Shown piece by piece: positions 25,285-37,300 of a stretch of 64,000 nt of DNA. The translations under genes were made by a program, and so were the position numbers. The notes beneath the pieces were generated by a model. The model made no database searches, was not told the origin of the DNA, and saw only the letters and a program-made list of their open reading frames with translations. Origin of the DNA: Desmodus rotundus (lineage: Eukaryota > Chordata > Mammalia > Chiroptera > Phyllostomidae); assembly GCF_022682495.2 (NCBI RefSeq), contig NC_071397.1, forward strand, positions 28,349,427-28,413,426. The letters run 5' to 3'. The number at the start of each line of letters is the position of its first letter. The first letter of the stretch is position 1.

Positions 25285-25372
25285 AGACCTAAGTACTTTG
25301 GGGACAGGAAGTGTGCCACATTCATCTTTGTAAATCTACCAAATAGTGCTCAGTAAATTTATTATTAATTCA
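25285..25372 (+). mobile_element. L2 3'-end fragment
   Basis: 'CTTTGGGGACAGGAAGTGTG' followed by 'ATAGTGCTCAGTAAATTTATT' is a diverged L2 terminus. Confidence 0.5.
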
Positions 25373-25377
25373 TGTAA

Positions 25378-25500
25378 CATACATTTCTTGAGAACCTATT
25401 ATTTGTTTTGCTGTTCAAGGTGCCTGGCACCATATTTAGTGAACAGGCAAAAATACCTGCTTCATGGAGCTTAGATTGGGGGAGATATATTTATCTAATA
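25378..25500 (-). mobile_element. L2 3'-end fragment, inverted
   Basis: 'CATTTCTTGAGAACCTATTA', GGTGCCTGGCACCATA and 'CTGCTTCATGGAGCTTAGAT' are the reverse complement order of L2. It lies tail to tail with the preceding plus-strand L2 end. Confidence 0.6.
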
Positions 25501-25545
25501 AACATATTAGATAAATAAGTATAGTGTGTTAAAAGCTAAAATTTT

Positions 25546-27250
25546 ATCCAAATTGGAAAGGAGGAACCAAAACTATCACTATTTGCAGATGACATGATAG
25601 TGTACATAGAAAATGCTATAGACTCCGCCAAAAAACTGCTCGACCTAATAAATGAATTTGGTGAAACAGTGGGATACAAAGTCAATATCCAGAAATCAAA
25701 GGCATTTTTGTACACCAACAATGAAACATCAGAAGCAGAAATCGAGAAAAAAATCCCATTTGATATAGCAACAAGAAAAATAAAGTACCCAGGAATAAAC
25801 CTAACCAAGGAGGTAAAAGACCTGTACTCAGAAAACTACACAACACTGAAGAAAGAAATCAAGTAAGACACAAACAAATGGAAACATATACCATGTTCAT
25901 GGATCGGAAGAATTAACATCATCAAAATGTCCATACTACCCAAAGCAATTTATAGATTCAATGCAATATCTATTAAAGTGCCCATTACATATTTCACAGA
26001 TATAGAACAAACACTTCAAAAATTTATATGGAACCATAAACGACCCCGAAAAGCTGCAGCAATTTTGAGAAAAAAAAACAAAGCAGGAGGGATCACAATA
26101 CCTGATATCAAACTGTATTACAAGGCCACTGTAATCAAAACAGCCTGGTACCAGCATAAAAACAGACAGATAGACCAATGGAACAGAACAGAGAGTCCCG
26201 AAATAAATCCAAGTCTCTATGGTCAATTAATTTTCGACAAAGGGGGCAAGAGCATAAAATGGAATAAAAATAGCCTCTTCAACAAATGGCGTTGGGAGAG
26301 CTGGACAGCTACATGCAAAAAAATGAAACTCAAGCACCAGCTTACACCATACACAAAAATAAATTCAACGTGGATAAAAGATTTAATATAAGTCATGACA
26401 TCATTAAAGTCCTAGAGGAGAACATAAGCAGGAAAATCTCAGATATTTCATGCAGCAGTATTTTCACTGGTATGTCCCCTAGAGCAAGGGACATAAAGGA
26501 AAGAATAAACAAATGGGGTCTCATCAAAATAAAAAGCTTCTGCATGGCTAAAGAAAACAGTATTAAATAAAAGGAGAACCAACCGTTTGGGAAAACGTAT
26601 TTGCCAATGATACCTCAGACAAGAGTTTAATCTCCAAAATATGTAAAGAACTCACAAGACTCCACTCTAAGAAGACAAGCAACCCAATTAAAAAATGGTC
26701 AAAGGGCTTGAACAGACACTTCTCCAAAGAAGACATACAGAGGATCCAGAGACATATGAAAAGATGCTCAGTATCACTAGCTATCAGAGAGATGCAAACT
26801 AAAACCACAATGAGATACCACTTCACACATGTCAGAATGGCCATCATAAACAAGTCAACAAACAATAAGTGTTGGAGAGGATGTGGAGAAAAGGGAACCC
26901 TAGTGTGCTGTTGGTGGGAATGCAGACTGGTGCAGCCACTGTGGAAAACAGTATGGAATTTCCTCAGAAAACTAAAAATGGAACTGCCTTTTGACCTGGC
27001 AATTCCACTGCTAGGATTATGTCCTAAGAACCCTGAAACATTAATCCAAAAGAACCTATGCACTCCCATGTTCATAGCAGCACAATTTACAATAGCCAAG
27101 TGCTGGAAGCAACCTAGGTGCCCATCAGCAAATGAGTGGATCAAAAACTATGGTATATTTACACAATGGAATTCTATGCAGCAGAAAGAAAGGAGTTCCT
27201 GCCCTTTGTGACAGCATGGATGGAACTGGAGAGCATTATGCTAAGCGAAA
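25546..27250 (+). pseudogene. L1 ORF2 C-terminal pseudogene
   Basis: ORF2p is the L1 endonuclease/reverse transcriptase. The copy opens in frame just upstream of the RT catalytic motif FADD (codons at 25582-25593, in [12 protein letters not shown]) and continues with the thumb region. The first frame is broken only by one TAA at 25864-25866, then stays open to 26391 ([20 protein letters not shown] and [20 protein letters not shown] are readable). After that, frameshifts separate blocks at 26286-26570, 26708-27211 and 27132-27350. The cysteine-rich C-terminal motif is visible ([20 protein letters not shown], around 26878-26940). The endonuclease domain and ORF1 are absent. The 193-codon minus frame at 26563-27144 is antisense to it. 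Confidence 0.93.
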
Positions 27251-27554
27251 TAAGCCAGGCGGTGAAAGACAAATACCATATGATCTCACCTTTAACAGGA
27301 ACCTAATGAGTAAAACGAACAAACAACCAAAATATAACCAAAGACACTGAAATTGAGAACAGGCTGACAGTGACCAGAGGGGAGAGGGGAGGGAATTTCA
27401 GGGGAATAAGGTGAAGGGTTTGCAGGAACAATTATAAAGGACACATGGACAATTAACAGAGGGTGTGTGGAAGTGGGAGGGAGGTGGGAAGGGCTGGAGT
27501 GTTGGGCTGGGTGGGAGGAAAAGACAGAAAACTGTACTTGAACAACAATTAAAA
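25546..27554 (+). mobile_element. Young 5'-truncated L1 with perfect 15-bp TSD
   Basis: A 2.0 kb L1 begins inside the reverse-transcriptase domain and runs through the ORF2 C-terminus, 3' UTR and a short A tail at 27551. The target duplication AAAAGCTAAAATTTT is exact at 25531-25545 and 27555-27569, which marks a comparatively recent insertion. The copy is not inverted, unlike four others in the window. Its 3' UTR is GA-rich (27375-27530), the sense counterpart of the C-rich blocks elsewhere. Confidence 0.96.
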
Positions 27555-27569
27555 AAAAGCTAAAATTTT

Positions 27570-29601
27570 CATTGGGGGGTGGTCATCAATGTACGAGAAT
27601 AGAGAATGCTATTGAATTCAATTGATTTATTCCTGTTTCTTTGATTGACTCATTTCAAGATACTGTCATTTATTACACAATTAATATTAATTTAGCAAGT
27701 ACCCAAAATGTGTTAAGTAACTCTTCACAATCTATTTCTGGTTCTTCAGGTTTGACCAAGTACTATCTTAAGCCACATAACTAGCTGTTATATTTGTTGG
27801 TAGAATTCTCTGTTCCTTCCAGTTAGTTTCCTTAAGTGTTCGGCCCTCTGTCTTCATCTGTATTCTCTCCGCAGTTTAATGTCCAGTCCTCTGGGCCCGT
27901 GACAGCTGGTATACCGACTACCCAGTTAAGTTGTGTAATGCCTAAGAAGTAGTAGACGTTAACTATGAATTTAAACATTTTTGAACTGAAACGTCTAAAT
28001 ATTCTGGACAAAAGATACCCATATTATGTAAAAGGAAAAATCTTTTAAATCAAGAAACCATGTCTGTTTATTTTTAAAAATTAATTTTAAAAACGAAAAG
28101 GGCAAAGTCTATTCTTTAACATTCATTTTCTACATGCTCTTAATATTCAAACACAAAAACTCCATAGTCTTATTCATAGGTATTTCTAAATTCAAAATAT
28201 TACCAGTGACATCTAGATTTAGAATTTTATGTAGATAATTATTCACCATATGACTATAGTAATTTGGAAAGACCACAATTTTTAAGAAGAGTAATATTCT
28301 TCAATGTTCCTCTTCATAGTTCAATGAAAATACTTAAGGAGGTAGGGTTTCCCAATTTATCAGTAAGGCTGTCTGCCAATTTGAGTATGTGAAATTGAAA
28401 ATTACTTTTAATTTTTTAATCAGTAATATGAAAAAATTATGATAATAAAAACAACTATAATATATTTAATCACTTTAAAATTCAGATTCCTTAAAAGCCC
28501 AAATGGGCATCATATTGCCAATTGCATGAGGTGGTCATGAGGACCAGCAGAAAACATGCTCCTCCAGGGCTTGTCCCAGGGGTTAAAACATGGTGGGCAC
28601 TCCGTAAAGGTTTGCGGCACGGGTGAGTTTATCCACTGGTTGATTGGTTCATTGGTTAATTAGTGCAAGTTTCTAGCAGCAAAGGGGAGCTCTTTATTTT
28701 GCCTTGCCTAAATAAAATGCACCCTATATATCTGTAAAAGTAATTTTTAAGGTGCCAGATACCTTGAGAAAGAGGATTAGAGTGAAAAGGAAAAAAAAGA
28801 AAAAAAGAAAAACTAACCTGGACAAAGAAAAGCCAAGAGATGCTGGCCGTAAAGTTCTGATCAGTGTTTACATGCACTCTGCATCTTACCCTGCCTCCCT
28901 CCTTCTCCCACTCATCCTCATAAAGTCACTGAGTTCACTTTGCAAAGTATTTGCTTAAACTAAATGTGTTAAAAATTAATAATAGCAAAACTGGGATTTC
29001 ATCCAATATTTCTCACCAATTTATACTGTTGTTGGAGGCCCTGGGGTGATTCCAAGAAACGCTTCTGACAGGATTTTTAAAATTATGCTAAAATATTAAT
29101 GGCCATAGTATTAATAGGAGCAATTTAGAGTTGGCTGGTAAGGATAGGCCCCTGGTGAACCTCTCTTAATTTGCTAATGTCTGTGATTCTATTTCTGAAA
29201 AGATCCAGGTTTAAATTGCTGAGTATTCATTTTAGATGATTTTAGAACTGTATTTTTCAGTTGTTTTAAAGACTCAAGCTGAAACTTTTCCTTACTTATA
29301 TAGTCTTTAAAAAACAGACTGGATATTTTTCTTATGTTAAGCCTCATAATGGCCCACTTGTACTGCAGGTAGTAATTATTTTACAGTTTTGATGTTAAAG
29401 ATATTCAATAACTAAAGGTAGCTAATATCATCTCTCCTTATACCATTAACCAGGCATTTCACTATATATTTGTAAATACCTTTTAAAATCCTTCATATTC
29501 TTTCCCAAATTATTTAAGTTATAGATTTGAATTAACATTAGTAAATGTGAAATCAATGTAAATAAAATTATTAAGATTTAGCAATAAGTACATAAATCAT
29601 G
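27570..29601. other. Mostly unassigned, with MIR-like traces
   Basis: AT-rich sequence. A MIR-like end may lie at about 28530-28660 ('GGTGGGCACTCCGTAAAGGT'). A minus-strand MIR-like core may lie at about 29335-29460 ('GCAGGTAGTAATTATTTTACAG'). Both are weak. Nothing else is recognised. Confidence 0.4.
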
Positions 29602-29786
29602 GTCTTTGTACCCAATGATGGTTGTTTTAATTTTATTGAGGAAAATGATGAGGTTCTGGAGGCTGGATTTGGTAGTAAAGATCATGGTTTTAGTGACATT
29701 CCTGGAGTATGCTTTAAATTTGTCAAAGTAACCAGTGTCTCTCTTTGGCCTTACACAAATGCAAGAAGGAAAGACCAAGATCATAA
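29602..29786 (+). pseudogene. RPS23: RPS23 processed pseudogene, 5'-truncated
   Basis: The translation [20 protein letters not shown] and then [12 protein letters not shown] is clearly the C-terminal 61 residues (about 83-143) of the 40S ribosomal protein uS12/RPS23. That protein sits at the ribosomal decoding centre. This copy is intronless and lacks the first 82 codons, so it is a retrotransposed fragment. Changes include Arg-to-Ser, Lys-to-Asp and Arg-to-Cys substitutions. One base is missing in the run encoding the Leu-Leu-Ala segment, near 29738-29745. That shift leaves the ancestral stop (TAA at 29784-29786) out of frame. Its 3' flank loosely resembles the RPS23 3' UTR, and an L1 is inserted 31-41 bp further on. 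It is not expected to make protein. Confidence 0.93.
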
Positions 29787-29827
29787 GTTAGGGACCACTG
29801 AAGAAAAGCAGTAGGATAAGAATGTAT

Positions 29828-30642
29828 GTATATCTTGGTGATTGTAAATAACGCTGCAATGAACATAGGGGTGCTTATGTTCTTTTGAATTAGTGTTTTG
29901 GGTTCCTTCAGATATACTCCCAGAAGTGGGATCACTGGATCAAAAGGCAGATCCATTTTTAATTTTTTGAGGTATCTCCACACTGCTTTCCACAGTGGCT
30001 GTCTTAGTCTGCATTCTCACCAACAGTGCAAAAGCGGTACCCTTTCTCCACATCCTCAACAGTACTCATTGTTTGTTGATTTATTGATGATAGCCATTCC
30101 AACAGGTGTGAGATGGTATCTCGTTGTTTTAATTTGCATTTCTCTGATAATTAGTGATGTTGAGCATCTTTTCATATATCTATTGTCCATCTGTATGTCC
30201 TGTTTGGAGAAGTGTCTATTCAGCTCCTTTGCCCATTTTTTATGGATTGTGTGTCCATCAGTAGATGAGTGGATAAAGCAACTATGAGATGTTTACACGA
30301 TGGAATACTACTTGCCCATAAAAAAAAATTTAACCTTTGAAACAGCATAGATGGACCTGGAGAACATTATGCTAAGTGAAATAAGCCAGTCAGAGAAAGA
30401 CAGATACCATGTGATTTCACACACATGTGAAATGTGATGAACAAACTGAACTAACAAGCAAAAGAGAGTCAGACTCATAGATGGAGAGCAGGATGACAGT
30501 AACTGAGGAGGGGCAGAGTTAGGGGGTGGAGGCATCAAGCAAAAAGGAAAACGGACTCATGGACATGAACAACCATGTGGTGATTGCAGAGGACTATAAG
30601 GGGGATAGATGGTAATGGAAAAATACAATAATTTTTTTAAAA
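29828..30642 (+). mobile_element. 5'-inverted (twin-primed) L1, 0.8 kb
   Basis: Antisense L1 ORF2 C-terminal sequence (29828 to about 30250) is followed by sense ORF2 end, 3' UTR and A tail (about 30251-30642). In L1 coordinates the two parts nearly meet: the antisense part begins at the 'GCCAAGATAT' area and the sense part starts about 25 bp downstream of it. The 10-bp duplication AAGAATGTAT lies at 29818-29827 and 30643-30652. Confidence 0.92.
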
Positions 30643-31302
30643 AAGAATGTATAGCTGTAATGATTTTGATTTTTAAGATGTAACTTATTTTTAATTATTT
30701 TTATTTGTGATTTAATGGACAAAAGTAAGTATACTTGGGTATAAATCAAGTAATAACTATAACTACAATATCTTACAATTTATACGTGGGGTCAAATTGA
30801 GTTTGTGTTGCAGATGGCATTTTGCAAAGATTGAAAACAAAAGAAGTCATTATAAAATATGTATAAATGGAGTCTATAAAAAAGAAAGTACAGGCATACC
30901 TCAGAGATATTCCGGGTTTAGTTGCAGACCACTGCAATAAAGCAAATATTGTAATAAAGTTAGTCACACAATTTTTTGGCTTCCCAGTGCATATGAAAGT
31001 TATGTGTATACTATACTGCAGTCTGTTGCATCTACAATAGCATTATGTCCAAGAAAGCAATGTACATAGCTTAATTTAAAAATACTTTGTTGCTAAAAAA
31101 TGTTAACAATCTTCTGAGCCTTTAGCAAGTGATCATCTTTTTGCTGGTGGAGGGTCTTGCCCCCATATTATAGCTGCTGACTGATCAGGGCGGTGCTTGC
31201 TGAAGGCTGGGGTGGCTGTGGCAATTTCCTAAAGTAAGACAACAGTGAAGTTTGCTTCACTCATTGATTTTTCACTTTATAAACAGTTTCTCAATCTTCT
31301 AG

Positions 31303-32580
31303 TAACCCTGCAATGAACATAGCGGTGCTTATGTTCTTTCAAATTAGTATTTTGGGATCCTTCAGATATATTCTCAGAAGTGGGATTACTGGGTCAAAAG
31401 GATCCATTTTTAATTTTCTGGGGTATCTCCATACTCCTTTCCACAGTGACTGCACCAGTCTGCATCCCCACATACAGTGCAAAAGGGTTCCCCTTTCTCC
31501 ATGCCCTCACTAGCACTAGTCTATTGATGTATTGATGGTAGCCATTCTGACAGGTGTGAGGTGATACCTCATTGTGCTTTTAATTTGCATTTCTCTGATG
31601 ACTAGTGATGTTAAGCATCTTTTCATATGTCTATGACATGCCATCTGTATGTTCTGTTTGGAGAAGTGTGTATTCGGTTCCTTTGCCCATATTTTAATTG
31701 GGTTGGTTTGATTTTTTTGGTGTTGAGTTTTATAAGTTCTTTATAAATTTTGGATATTAACCCCTTATCATATATACCAGCAAATATTTTCTCCCATTCT
31801 GTGGGTTGTCTTTTTATTTTATTGACATTTTCCTTTGCTGTACAAAAATTACCCTAACCGAGGCTGTAAAAGATCTATATGTGGAAAATTATAAGACACT
31901 GAGGAAAGAAATTGAAGATACAAATAAATGGAAGCACATACCATGTTCAAGGATAGGAAGGATTAAATCATTAAAATATCCATACTACCCAAAACAGTCT
32001 ATAAATTCAACACACTTCCTATCAAGATTCCAATGATGTATTTCACATAACTAGAACAAATATTTCAAAAGTTTATATGGAACCACAAAAGGCCCCACAT
32101 AACAACAGCAATTCTGAGAAAGAAGAACAAGTTGGAGGAATCACACTACCTAACTTGAAACTATACTAAAAGGCCATAGTAATCAAAAGAGCATGGTACT
32201 GGCATAAAAACAGACACATAGATCAATGGAACAGAATAGAGAGCCCAGAAATAAGTCCAAACCTTCATTGTTAATTAATACTTGACAGAGGAAGCAAGCA
32301 CATACAATGGACTAAAGATAGTTTAGTCAATAAATGATGTTGGAAAAATTGGACCACTATGTGCAAAAAAATAAAAGGTAGACCACCTTCTTACACCACA
32401 CACAAGAAAAAATTCAAAATAGATCAAAGACTTCAATGTTAGACCCGAAACCATAAAAATCCTAGAAGAAAACATAGACAGCAAAATCTCATATATTGCT
32501 CCTAGAAATTTTTATTGGATATATTTTCCTAGGCAAGAGAAACAAAAGAAAAAATAAACAAGTGGGACTACACCAAAATG
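31303..32580 (-). mobile_element. 5'-inverted L1 inside Tigger, 3' end missing
   Basis: The left half (31303 to about 31847) is antisense ORF2 C-terminal sequence. The right half (about 31848-32580) is sense ORF2 from further upstream. The outer ends of the two halves come from adjacent ORF2 positions (around the 'CAAGTGGGACTACACCAAAA' area), so this is a minus-strand L1 with an inverted 5' half. The 3' UTR and tail are absent. A deletion that also removed adjacent Tigger sequence would explain this. No target duplication is visible. Confidence 0.82.
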
Positions 32581-32634
32581 GGTGTTTTTAGTAGCATCTA
32601 GAATAGTGAATCCTTTCCAGGCTTTCAATTTATT

Positions 32635-33113
32635 TTACATAGATCCATCAGAGGAATCACTATCTATGGCACCTATAACCTTATAAAATGCATTTCTTAA
32701 ATAATAATACTTGAAAGTTGAAACTGCTTCTTGATCCATGGGTCTCAGAATGGATGTTGTGTTAGGGAGCATGAAAATATCACTAATTTCACTGTACATC
32801 TCTGTCAGAGCTCTTGGGTGACTGGGGCTATTGCCAATAAAAGATAATATTGTCAAAGGAGTCTTTTTTTTTGAACAGAAGTTCTCAAGAGTGGGCTTAA
32901 AATATTCAGGAAACCATGTTGTAAACAGATGTGCTGTAACCCGGGCTGTTTTGTTCCACTTACAGAGCACAGGCAGAGAATAGTTAGCATCATTATAATG
33001 AACCTTAAAATTTCAAAACAGTAAATGGGCATTGGCTTCAACTTAAAGTCATCAGTTGCATTAATCCCTAACAAGACAGTCAGCCTGTCCTTTGAAGCTC
33101 TGAAGCCAAGCAC
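32635..33113 (-). pseudogene. Tigger transposase remnant (DDE superfamily)
   Basis: The minus-strand frame at 32635-32970 reads TAHLFTTWFPEYFKPTLE, then PNTTSILRPMDQEAVSTFK and AIDSDSSDGS. These are hallmark segments of the pogo/Tigger transposase catalytic domain, related to centromere protein CENPB and JRK family proteins. An adjoining frame (to 33113) carries the upstream 'KDRLTVLLGINATDDFKLKP' segment, which holds one of the catalytic aspartates. The frames are joined by a frameshift. The N-terminal DNA-binding domain is not in the window copy. It is an inactive fossil. Confidence 0.9.
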
Positions 33114-33384
33114 TCACTGACTTCTCTGCAGCTATGAAGGTTCTAAATGGCATCTTCTTTCAATATAAGGCTGTTTTAGATGAGCAGCTATCCTTTAAAA
33201 AAAATCACTGTATTTACAGGATATTTATGCGTCAGCTCAAAGTAAGTCCTATGTTTTCAGCCTGATTTGAGCACTGATCACAAGTTGCTAAAGTGTACAA
33301 TCCACTGCAGAAACGAAGTACAGGAAAACATACTTTTTACTATTTCAGGCACTCAAAAGTTAATAGATTGTGTTGAATGCCATT

Positions 33385-33530
33385 GGCTTTCTCAGGGAGG
33401 CCTCCCCACTTGCTCCTGGATTTCTTCAAATGCTCTGACTCTCAAACTTCCTTTCTGTTTTGCCAGCACCTAGCACAGTTCCTGGGACAGAGTAGGTATT
33501 TCATAAATATTTACTGGATTGAAATGGAAT
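33385..33530 (+). mobile_element. L2 3'-end fragment
   Basis: 'CCAGCACCTAGCACAGTTCC' and 'GAGTAGGTATTTCATAAATA' form a clear L2 terminus. The preceding CT-rich part also fits. Confidence 0.75.
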
Positions 33531-34385
33531 TAAGGGTTCAATTTTATAATGATTTATATAGGTTATTCCCTTGTCTATATAGATACATGTGTTACACAAA
33601 AACATGGTAAGTTTTATGGATATGTATGAAAAATAAAATACTATTTCTGAGTTCATAGGTCATCTAGCTCAATATATATTGTATAGCAATATTATGTGTT
33701 CCTGAGAGTTAAAATGTTCTTTTTCTTTCAAGAGAAATAAATTCTTTTCTTTTTTGCCAAAAAAAAAAAATAATAAAGCGATTCAATGTTTATGGGAAGA
33801 ACTCATAATTCAGGCTCTTATTTTCAAAATGCCTTTCAACAGCACCCACACCAAGCAGAATAGTAATGTGCTCAGCTGTGGAGGCTGCAAAGACTTCAAT
33901 AAAAGAAGGAAATTATTTTCATAATGACAGATAAGTTCTTAATTCGTTCTGCTCAATGGTAAATTAACCACAGTTGGTAGAAGAAGAGATTCTTATATGT
34001 TGATATTACAGGTTTAGAAAAGAAGGCTTACAGTTGTCTTGAAATGTTAATGGGTGATACTTTCATTGTAAGGAGACAAAGGGTTAATTATTAGAAAATT
34101 GATGATGCTCTAAAATTCAAGTATCACATTACTTTCTCATATTGAAAATCCTCAGTAAAGTCATTTACAGGTTTCTATTATTACTGAAAGTAAACAATAG
34201 TATTTTTAATGAATACTGTTATAGGATGTCAGCAGGACAGAAATCAGTTCGAATGGTAATTAAACTTGTCAAAAAATGTTAATGTGAGCAATTTTTTGAG
34301 AGATACCCTGAACATAGGCATTATCATTAACTTTTTAAAGAAAGCATAATATTTCAGATTATTTCTGAATATGTCAATTAGGTAG
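33531..34385. other. Unassigned intergenic sequence
   Basis: AT-rich, with a 12-base A-run near 33760. No repeat or exon recognised. Confidence 0.5.
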
Positions 34386-34398
34386 TCTGTAACTTTTT

Positions 34399-37300
34399 TT
34401 TTTATTGTTGTCCCAGTATAGTTGTCTACATTTTCCCACCACAACTTCCCCCTGCCCCACCCACCCCTACCTCTCACCCTCAATCCTTCCCCCCTTTGGC
34501 TTTGTCCATGGATCCTTTATACATGTTCCTTAACTTGACCCTTCCCCTTTCTCCCCCCTAACTCTCCTCCCCCCTGCCCTCTGGTTACTGTCAGTTTGTT
34601 CTTTATTTCAATGTCTCTGGTTATATTTTGCTTGCATGTTTGTTTTGTTGATCAGGTTTCACTTAGGTGAGATCATATAGTATTTGTCTTTCACCACCTA
34701 GCTTATTTCACTTAGCATAATGCTCCCCAGATCCTTCCATGCTGTCACAAAGGGTAGGAGCTCCTTCTTTCTTTCTGCTGTGTAGTATTCCATTGTGTAA
34801 ATGTACCATCGTTTTTAATCCACTTATTTACTGATGGGCACTTAGGCTGTTTCCACCATTTGATTATTGTAAATAATGCTGCTATGAATATTGGGGTGCA
34901 TAGGTTCTTTTGGATTGGTGTTTCAGGATTCTTAGGTTATAATCCCAGCAGTGGAATTGTTGGGTGAAAAGGCAGTCCTGTGTTTAGTTTCTGAGGAAAT
35001 TCCATACTGTTTTCCACAGTGGCTGTACCACTCTGCATTCCCACAAACAATGTACTAGGATTCCCTTTTCCCCATAACCTCAACAGCGCTTATTGTTTGT
35101 TGATTTATTGTTTGTTGGCTATTCTGAGCAGTGTGAGGTGGTATCTCACTGTGGTTTTAATTTGCATCTCTCTGATGGCTAGTGATGCCGAGCATCCTTG
35201 CATATGCCTCCGGGCCCTCTGTATGTCCTCCTTGGAGAAGTGTCTGTTCAGGTCTTTTGCCCCTTTTTTAATTGGGTTGTTTGTATTCCTGGAGTGGACT
35301 CATGTGAGTTCTTTATATATTTTGGAAATCATACCCTGTCTGAGGTATCATTGGCAAATATATTTTCCCATAGGTTGGTTCCCTTTTCCTTTTGCTGATG
35401 TTTTCTTTTGCCATGCAGAAGCTTTTTATTTTGATGAAGTCCCTTTTGTTTATTCTTTCTTTTATGTTCCTTGCTCTAGGGCACAGGTAGCAAACACAAG
35501 GCCCACAGGCTGAATCCGGCTACCTTGTTTCATGTGGCCCAGCACCTGCTTCTACCTGGTGGCAGCTCTGAGCTCCTTGCCCCTAGTTAAGGGGTAGTTA
35601 CATTTATATGATTCTAAAATTGCATTTGGCCCTTTAAGAGCAAATGCGAGGCTGATGTGGCCCCAGTGAAAATGAATTTCACACCCCTGCTCTAGGGGTC
35701 ATATTGGTGCAAATATTGCTGTGTGGAATGTCTGAGATTTTCCTGCCTATGTTCTTCTCTAGGACTTTTATGGTATTGCAACTTATATCGAAGTCTTTTA
35801 TCCATCTTGAGTTTATTTTTGCGTATGATGTAAATTGGTGATAAAGTTTCATTTTTTTGCATGTAGCTGCCCAGATCACCCAACACTATTTGCTAAAGAG
35901 GCTATTTTTACTCCATTGTATGCTCCTTCCCCCTTTGTCAAATATTAATTGGCCATAGAGACATGGGTTTATTTCTGTGCTCTCTATTCTGTTCCATTGA
36001 TCTATGTGTCTCTTCTTATGCTAGTACCAGACTGTTTTGATTACTATGGCCTTGAAATATAGTTTGATGTCAGGTATTGTGATCTCCCCTTCTTTGTTCT
36101 TCTTTCTCAAAATTGCTCTGGCTACTCAGGGTCATTTATGTTTCCATATAAATTTTTGAAATGTTTGTTCTATATCTGTGAAATATGTCATTGGTATTTT
36201 ATAAGTATTTCATTGAATCTATAAATTTCTTTGGGTAGTAAGGACATTTTGATGATGTTAATTCTTCCAAACAAAATATCAACAAGGATATTGTGGAACT
36301 GAAAGAGGTATTAGATCAAATGTACTCAACTGATATATATAGAACCTTTCATCCCAAAGAAGCAAAATAAACATTCTATTAAAATGCACATGGAATGTTT
36401 TCAGAGATAGACCACATGATAGGACACAAAACAATCCTCAAGAAATTCAAGAAAATTGAAATTACATCAAGCATTTTCTCAGACCACAAAGGCTTGAAAG
36501 TAGAAACCAACCTCAAGGAAAAAAACAAAAACATTCACACTCATGGAGACTGAATAGCATGCTATTAAACAATGAATGGGTTAATAATGAGATCAAGGAA
36601 GAAATCAAAAAGTTTCTGGAAACAAATGAAAATGAACACACAACAGTCCAAAACCTATGGGACCCAGTGAAGGCAGTCCTAGGGAGGAAGTTCATAGCAA
36701 CACAGGCCAACCTAAAAAAGATAGAAACATTTCAAATAAACAACCTAACACTACATCTACAAGAACTGGAGGAACAACAACAAACAAAGCCAGAGGGAGT
36801 TGAAGGAAGGAAATAATCAGGATCAGAGCAGAATTAAAAGACATAGAGACTAAAAGAACAATTCAAAGGATCAATAAATCCAGGAGCTGGTTCTTTGAAA
36901 AGATAAACAAAATAGACAAGCCTTTAAGCTGACTCATCAAGAAAAAAAAAGAAGACCCAAATAAACAAAATCAGAAATGAAAGAGAAGAGATTACAACTG
37001 ATACCACAGTAATACAAAGGATTGTAAGAAATTACTACGAATAACTATATGCCAAGAAATTTGAAAGCCTGGGTGAAATGGACAAATTTGTAGAAACATA
37101 TAATCTTCCAAAACTGACTGAAGAAGAAGCAGAAAGCCTGAACAGACCAGTAACAGCTGGTGAAATTGAAGCAGCAATAAAAAAATTCTCCCAGCACACA
37201 AAAGCCCTGGACCAGATGGTTTCACAGGAGAATTCTACAAAGCATTTAAGGAAGAGCTAACCCCTATCCACTCAGACTATTCCAAGAAATCCAAGAAGAG

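Larger units (their letters stand above)
30891..33186 (-). mobile_element. Tigger-type (TcMar) DNA transposon, partial and interrupted
   Basis: It starts at TA + CAGGCATACCTCAGAGATAT, the well-known Tigger1 terminus. Block one is 30891 to about 31302 and block two about 32581-33186, both in Tigger order. An L1 lies between them, and about 0.5 kb of expected Tigger sequence is missing at that point. The far terminus is lost. The transposase-coding strand is minus. Confidence 0.92.

Noticed and set aside
26563..27144. 193-codon minus-strand open frame, the longest in the window
   Set aside because: It is exactly antisense to the L1 ORF2 C-terminus at 25546-27554. Similar antisense frames recur over other L1 copies (13113-13606, 35019-35513).
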